A stretch of DNA of 18,542 nt from Bacteroidota bacterium (GTDB lineage: Bacteria > Bacteroidota > Bacteroidia > Flavobacteriales > Flavobacteriaceae). Each line of letters starts with the position of its first letter. The first letter of the stretch is position 1. Of the stretch, positions 15,397-18,542 are shown piece by piece. The stretch lies in the NCBI GenBank assembly GCA_023457535.1, contig JAEWLN010000056.1, forward strand, positions 1-18,542. Direction: 5' to 3'. Both the position numbers and the translations under genes were made by a program. The notes under the pieces are model-generated. The model was not told the DNA's origin, ran no database searches, and saw only the letters and a program-made list of their open reading frames with translations.

Positions 15397-15428
15397 CCAT
15401 CCAAAAGCGAAAGGTTTTTCCCGACAAG

Positions 15429-15866
15429 ATGATGCGCTACCTGATCTTTATTTTATCGGTTTTCACAACGATGGCATACGCGCAATCCGGCTTCAAGCGA
15501 TTTGCGGGTACGATTACCGTCGTTACGGACGAGGCGATCAAATACGACAACGAACTGCTGTTGCTGTACCACATCGATCCCAAGCTCAAGCCGATTTTTG
15601 AATGGGGATTGCTCTATCCCGGCTTGTTCCGTACCGCAGCGACGGAGAACAAGAGCGACATTGCGCATAAGATCACCATTTCTGAATTCAAAATCCTGCC
15701 CTCGGCCACACCCAAGATCAAAACATTCCAATTCGTGGTCCTGTACAACGATGGAAGCCCGCCCCGGCTTTACCATCTCGAGCTGGCCAACCAAGCCGGA
15801 AACTGGAAAATGGACATCCATACTTTTGTACGCAAAAGCCACGTAGCGCAATTGCGCGCCAAATAA
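15429..15866 (+). CDS. Small secreted protein of unknown function
   Basis: The 145-residue product starts with a signal peptide (MMRYLIFILSVFTTMAYAQ, with cleavage likely after AYA). The mature part is mixed strand and loop, with a segment FVVLYNDGSPPRLYHLEL near the end and a basic C-terminus. I recognise no family; it has no cysteines or lipobox, so it is probably periplasmic rather than a lipoprotein. The start was chosen from the promoter just upstream and the signal peptide. It ends two bases before the convergent ceramidase-like gene, so the two messages would overlap at their 3' ends. Confidence 0.75.
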   Translation: MMRYLIFILSVFTTMAYAQSGFKRFAGTITVVTDEAIKYDNELLLLYHIDPKLKPIFEWGLLYPGLFRTAATENKSDIAHKITISEFKILPSATPKIKTFQFVVLYNDGSPPRLYHLELANQAGNWKMDIHTFVRKSHVAQLRAK

Positions 15867-15868
15867 CG

Positions 15869-16543
15869 TCAGGAAGCCACGCGGCGCAACACCGGCGCCG
15901 GATGTTCCACAAGATAGACGAACTTAAGCATCGCGAAAGCGGCAACGGCTCCAAAGAGGTGCCAGAGAAAGTGGGTCCCGATTGGTGTTAAATCCCACCG
16001 ATCGGCAATGCGGAAAAACAGCGCCAAAACGAATGCGGCCAGCGCCAGTCCTACCCAGCGCGCATGCCCGAATCGCGTCCGCACCAAAAAAGCAACTACC
16101 GGAACCAGCACTATGGCGGCCATCAGCGCATAATTGATGTTGATGAAAAGCTGGACATCATCGGCAAACCGGGTACGCAAAAGCCACTGCAACCCAAAAT
16201 AGCCAATAATCAGTAACGCCGCGACATACCACCGCGTGAGTTTGGCCAGAAACCACAACCCCGCCGAAAGGCACAACAGCATGATCGGCAGCCAGTCCAT
16301 GAGCAAAAAGACCGGCCAGATGCGCAACCCGTGATAAAGGCTGCCACCTATACCGCCAACATACAGCAATGCCAACGCATAAGTCAAAAACGGGAATTCC
16401 CGCCACCGGCCGTAAATTTGCACGGTCCACCAAATGGCAACGCCCAGAAACAACAGCGATGTAATGGCGTTGAACGGTTCGGGAAACAATTGGTCGAGGT
16501 TGGTCTCTGCATACAGCCCGCCCTGGTCGCGTGGGATTTGCAT
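15869..16543 (-). CDS. Ceramidase-like integral membrane hydrolase
   Basis: The 224-residue protein has seven or so hydrophobic segments and the signature of the ceramidase/CREST superfamily: EPFNAITSL with E22 and N25, GGSLYH with H71, MDWLPIM with D83, and GTHFLWH with H191 and H195. In the family the three histidines hold a zinc and the serine/aspartate assist in cleaving an amide. In bacteria such proteins may process sphingolipids or related amides, which Bacteroidota do make; substrate here is unknown. The serine lies three rather than four positions before the first His, so activity is not certain. I place the start at 16543, because a promoter matching the consensus lies between it and the longer in-frame start at 16588. 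Confidence 0.8.
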   Translation of the reverse strand: MQIPRDQGGLYAETNLDQLFPEPFNAITSLLFLGVAIWWTVQIYGRWREFPFLTYALALLYVGGIGGSLYHGLRIWPVFLLMDWLPIMLLCLSAGLWFLAKLTRWYVAALLIIGYFGLQWLLRTRFADDVQLFININYALMAAIVLVPVVAFLVRTRFGHARWVGLALAAFVLALFFRIADRWDLTPIGTHFLWHLFGAVAAFAMLKFVYLVEHPAPVLRRVAS

Positions 16544-16558
16544 AAAGTATATTTTACT

Positions 16559-16589
16559 TAAAGATACGCATTTGCGCGCACCGGCCAAA
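16559..16589 (-). promoter_or_regulatory. Promoter of the ceramidase-like gene
   Basis: On the minus strand TTTG (16589-16586), a 19-base gap and TATCTTTA (16566-16559) match the Bacteroidota consensus apart from the last base. It ends 15 bases before the ATG at 16543 and partly fills the gap after the RNA methyltransferase gene. Confidence 0.6.
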
Positions 16590-16597
16590 TCTCACCC

Positions 16598-17092
16598 CTA
16601 TTTTTGCCGTCGTTGACGCAATGCCTCGTAAAATACGATTCCCGTGGATGTCGCCAGGTTCAAGCTTTCGACCTGCCCGCGCATATCGACCACGACGTTG
16701 AATTGGCAGTGCGCGAGCGCCTCGTCAGTAAGGCCGCCGGCTTCATCGCCAAACCAAAGCGCGAGTTTGGGCGCCGTCAGATTTGACTCGTGCAACAAAC
16801 AGGTCTTTTCGTTTACATGCGGCGTGGTTCCGACCGATACGAAACCCTCGGCGGCCAACACCTGTAAACATTGCTGTGTGGAATCAAACCGTCGCACGGA
16901 AGTGAATTGCACCGCACCAGAGGAATGTTTGAGCAGCGTTTTCCTGTTGCGCAATGCATCGGGGTCATCATCCAGACGGCGCAATTGATCCACGACATAC
17001 AGCCTGCCGAGGCCAAGGCCATTGACATTTCGTATAACATGGCCGATATTGATGATGTAATTGGGGTTTTCCAGAACGGCAATCAGTTCCAT
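16598..17092 (-). CDS. SpoU/TrmH-family RNA 2'-O-methyltransferase
   Basis: The 164-residue protein is the size of a minimal SPOUT methyltransferase (TrmL-like), which uses S-adenosylmethionine to methylate a ribose in tRNA or rRNA. The three family motifs are present: NPNYIINIGHVIRN at 9-22 (motif 1), LWFGDEAGGLTDEAL at about 112-126 (motif 2, with Asp where most have Asn), and VDMRGQVESLNLATSTGIVFYEALRQ from about 135 (motif 3, forming the knot and cofactor site). The start at 17092 begins exactly at the conserved MELIAVLENP; the longer in-frame start at 17167 adds an unconserved basic stretch. It is divergent from the dehydrogenase gene. RNA target not determinable from sequence. Confidence 0.85.
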   Translation of the reverse strand: MELIAVLENPNYIINIGHVIRNVNGLGLGRLYVVDQLRRLDDDPDALRNRKTLLKHSSGAVQFTSVRRFDSTQQCLQVLAAEGFVSVGTTPHVNEKTCLLHESNLTAPKLALWFGDEAGGLTDEALAHCQFNVVVDMRGQVESLNLATSTGIVFYEALRQRRQK

Positions 17093-17187
17093 AGGTAGTA
17101 TTTCGGTTTTCAAAAATCGTAAAAAAATCGGCAAATCATATAACCGATGCGCGCGTTTGATGGCCAATTTTGTACAAACCGCATTTT

Positions 17188-18039
17188 ATGAAAAAAGAAT
17201 TCCCAAAGCAAAAGCAAAAAAAACAGCCCGGCAAGGAAACGGAGATGATCCCACAGCCGGAGTACATCCGCACCCATTACAAAGGCAGCGATAAACTGCT
17301 GGGCAAAGTCGCGCTGATTACCGGCGGCGACAGCGGGATCGGACGCAGCGTAGCGGTACATTTTGCACGCGAGGGCGCCAACGTGGCAATCGTCTACTAC
17401 GATGAAAAACAGGATGCGCTCGACACCAAGCGGCTTATCGAAAAAGAAGGCCGCGAATGCCTGGTTATCAAAGGCGATCTCACGCGCGAGAAATTTTGCC
17501 GCAAGATCGTATCGGATACGGTTTCAAAATTCGGCAAGCTCAATATTCTGGTCAACAACGCCGCGATGCAATTCCCTGAAGACGATTTAAAGGACATTTC
17601 CCAAAAGCACCTCAAAGTGACCTTTGAAACCAACATCTACCCGTTTTTCTATACCACTCAGGAAGCGATGAACCACCTGCAAAAAGGCGACTGCATCATC
17701 AATACATCGTCCATTACAGCCTATCGCGGCAGCGATCATCTGGTCGATTATGCCAGTACCAAGGGTGCGATCGTATCTTTTACGCGTTCGCTTGCCGCAC
17801 AGCTCGCCGGCAAAGGGATCCGCGTCAACGGAGTAGCGCCCGGACCGGTATGGACACCCCTGATCCCGGCAAGTTTCGACGCCGAAGAAACCGCAAGATT
17901 CGGGCAGGATACGCCCATGGGACGCGCCGGGCAACCATCGGAAATCGGGCCTGCGTATGTTTTTTTAGCCTCCGAAGACGCCTCCTACATGACCGGACAG
18001 ATGATCCACGTCAACGGCGGCGAACCGGCAGGAAGTTAG
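17188..18039 (+). CDS. Short-chain dehydrogenase/reductase (glucose-dehydrogenase/stress-type, YghA-like)
   Basis: The 283-residue protein is a classical SDR with a basic, lysine-rich N-terminal extension of about 40 residues typical of the YghA/YhdF group. Motifs: cofactor glycine motif TGGDSGIGR at 45-53, NNAA at 123-126, catalytic serine S175, Y188-x3-K192 and GPVWTPLIP downstream. Members reduce or oxidise small alcohols or aldehydes with NAD(P); substrate unknown. I chose ATG 17188 (start MKKEF) rather than 17170, which adds six residues. It is divergent from the methyltransferase gene and converges on the endonuclease gene 10 bases away. All catalytic residues are intact. Confidence 0.9.
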   Translation: MKKEFPKQKQKKQPGKETEMIPQPEYIRTHYKGSDKLLGKVALITGGDSGIGRSVAVHFAREGANVAIVYYDEKQDALDTKRLIEKEGRECLVIKGDLTREKFCRKIVSDTVSKFGKLNILVNNAAMQFPEDDLKDISQKHLKVTFETNIYPFFYTTQEAMNHLQKGDCIINTSSITAYRGSDHLVDYASTKGAIVSFTRSLAAQLAGKGIRVNGVAPGPVWTPLIPASFDAEETARFGQDTPMGRAGQPSEIGPAYVFLASEDASYMTGQMIHVNGGEPAGS

Positions 18040-18049
18040 AAAAGGCGTT

Positions 18050-18542
18050 TTAGCGCACGAGCAGCTTTTTGGTCACCGATTGCTGACCCGACGAAATTCT
18101 GGCCAGATAGACCCCGGATGGCAATCCGAGCCCGATCTCCGTGTGTCCGGCGAGTCGGGATTCGATCAGTTTGACTCCGGCCATGTTGTAGATGCCGATC
18201 GTTCCGTCTGAAATCCCGGTTACGTTCAACCGATCGCTGGCCGGATTGGGGTACAGGCCTGCTTTCAAAGCGGTAAAATGGGTGTCGGACAGCGTCGGGA
18301 ACCATGGATTTCCAACGTGCGACCCCCAAATGTAATCGGCCAGTTCCGGATGATCCACAAACGGATTGCGGTTGAGTTGCCAGTTGTAGATCACGTTATT
18401 GTGGCGCATTTCAAAATCATCGGCCGGATCCGACACATTCCACGCAAGCAACGTGGCCAGATCGCCAATCTGACCCGCGGTGCTATCGGGCAGATTTCCA
18501 TTGACAACATTGAGCCCGTTGTAACGGCACGCCATATAGAAC
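18050..18542 (-). CDS. Secreted endonuclease I family protein with T9SS sorting domain, C-terminal part
   Basis: Only the C-terminal 164 codons are inside; the frame stays open to the right edge with FYMACRYNG, which fits the middle of endonuclease I (EndA/NucM) proteins. DLATLLAWNVSDPADDFE, then NNVIYNWQLNRNPFVDHPELADYIW follow, the C-terminal half of the nuclease core (the catalytic His is beyond the edge, while the NRNPF motif is here). From about codon 90 of the visible part, a T9SS type A sorting domain begins (LYPNPASDRLNV, IYNMAGVKL, LPSGVYLARI, lysine-rich end). It would be a secreted, non-specific nuclease, probably for DNA scavenging. Confidence 0.87.
   Translation of the reverse strand, partial: FYMACRYNGLNVVNGNLPDSTAGQIGDLATLLAWNVSDPADDFEMRHNNVIYNWQLNRNPFVDHPELADYIWGSHVGNPWFPTLSDTHFTALKAGLYPNPASDRLNVTGISDGTIGIYNMAGVKLIESRLAGHTEIGLGLPSGVYLARISSGQQSVTKKLLVR

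Noticed and set aside
15453..15851. 132-codon minus-strand ORF opposite the small secreted protein
   Set aside because: The plus strand has a consensus promoter and a signal peptide; the antisense frame has neither and is a by-product of GC-rich codons.
15881..15905. GC-rich palindrome CCGGCGCCGG as terminator of the convergent pair
   Set aside because: It lies inside the C-terminal coding part of the ceramidase-like gene and no T-run follows in either direction.
1..18542. CRISPR arrays, tRNA or rRNA genes, insertion sequences, integrases
   Set aside because: Reading both strands I found no regularly spaced identical repeats, cloverleaf sequence, rRNA-like stretch, transposase or recombinase motif.

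Overview
The window looks like a chromosomal segment of a Bacteroidota bacterium. It has two secreted proteins with C-terminal type IX secretion (T9SS) sorting domains, Bacteroidota-style promoters (TTTG, 19-20 bases, TAnnTTTG) and A-rich sequence before many start codons. Base composition changes sharply near 14,650: everything to the left is AT-rich, while the genes to the right are clearly GC-richer and compact. I read the right part as core genome and 3.6-14.6 kb as an acquired defence island. The species cannot be named from the sequence.

Layout. (1) 1-3241, minus strand: a T9SS-sorted protein of seven 60-residue repeats (the seventh split by an insertion), then, 8 bases downstream, the 5' part of an Rhs/YD-like surface protein that runs off the left edge. 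(2) 3242-3956: gene-poor sequence with a Z-DNA-prone tract and a decayed alkB fragment that has lost an iron ligand. (3) 3928-6862, minus: a three-gene Zorya type II-like operon, zorA-zorB-zorE, joined by two ATGA overlaps. (4) 6932-8244, minus: a putAbiC-family membrane protein overlapping by ATGA with a 51-codon ORF, just upstream of zorA. (5) 8559-10831, plus: a two-gene unit of unknown function, an NA37/YejK-family nucleoid-associated protein and a four-helix membrane protein, joined by a TAATG overlap. (6) 10924-14404, plus: Hachiman hamA-hamB. (7) 14405-14658: a promoter-like site, a palindrome and a 46-codon hydrophobic ORF at the composition boundary. (8) 14659-18542: housekeeping-type genes: a DUF417/YkgB membrane protein, a small secreted protein, a ceramidase-like membrane hydrolase, a SpoU/TrmH RNA methyltransferase, a short-chain dehydrogenase, and the C-terminal part of a T9SS-sorted endonuclease I.

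How the genes work together: two recognised anti-phage systems (Zorya-like and Hachiman) and one abortive-infection-type gene surround a divergent promoter region. The two-gene NA37 plus membrane-protein unit sits between them and is the best candidate here for an undescribed defence system: a nucleic-acid-associated sensor coupled to a membrane effector, resembling Kiwa in layout but not, as far as I can see, in family. The 51-codon ORF after putAbiC may be a second small component that standard gene callers would skip.
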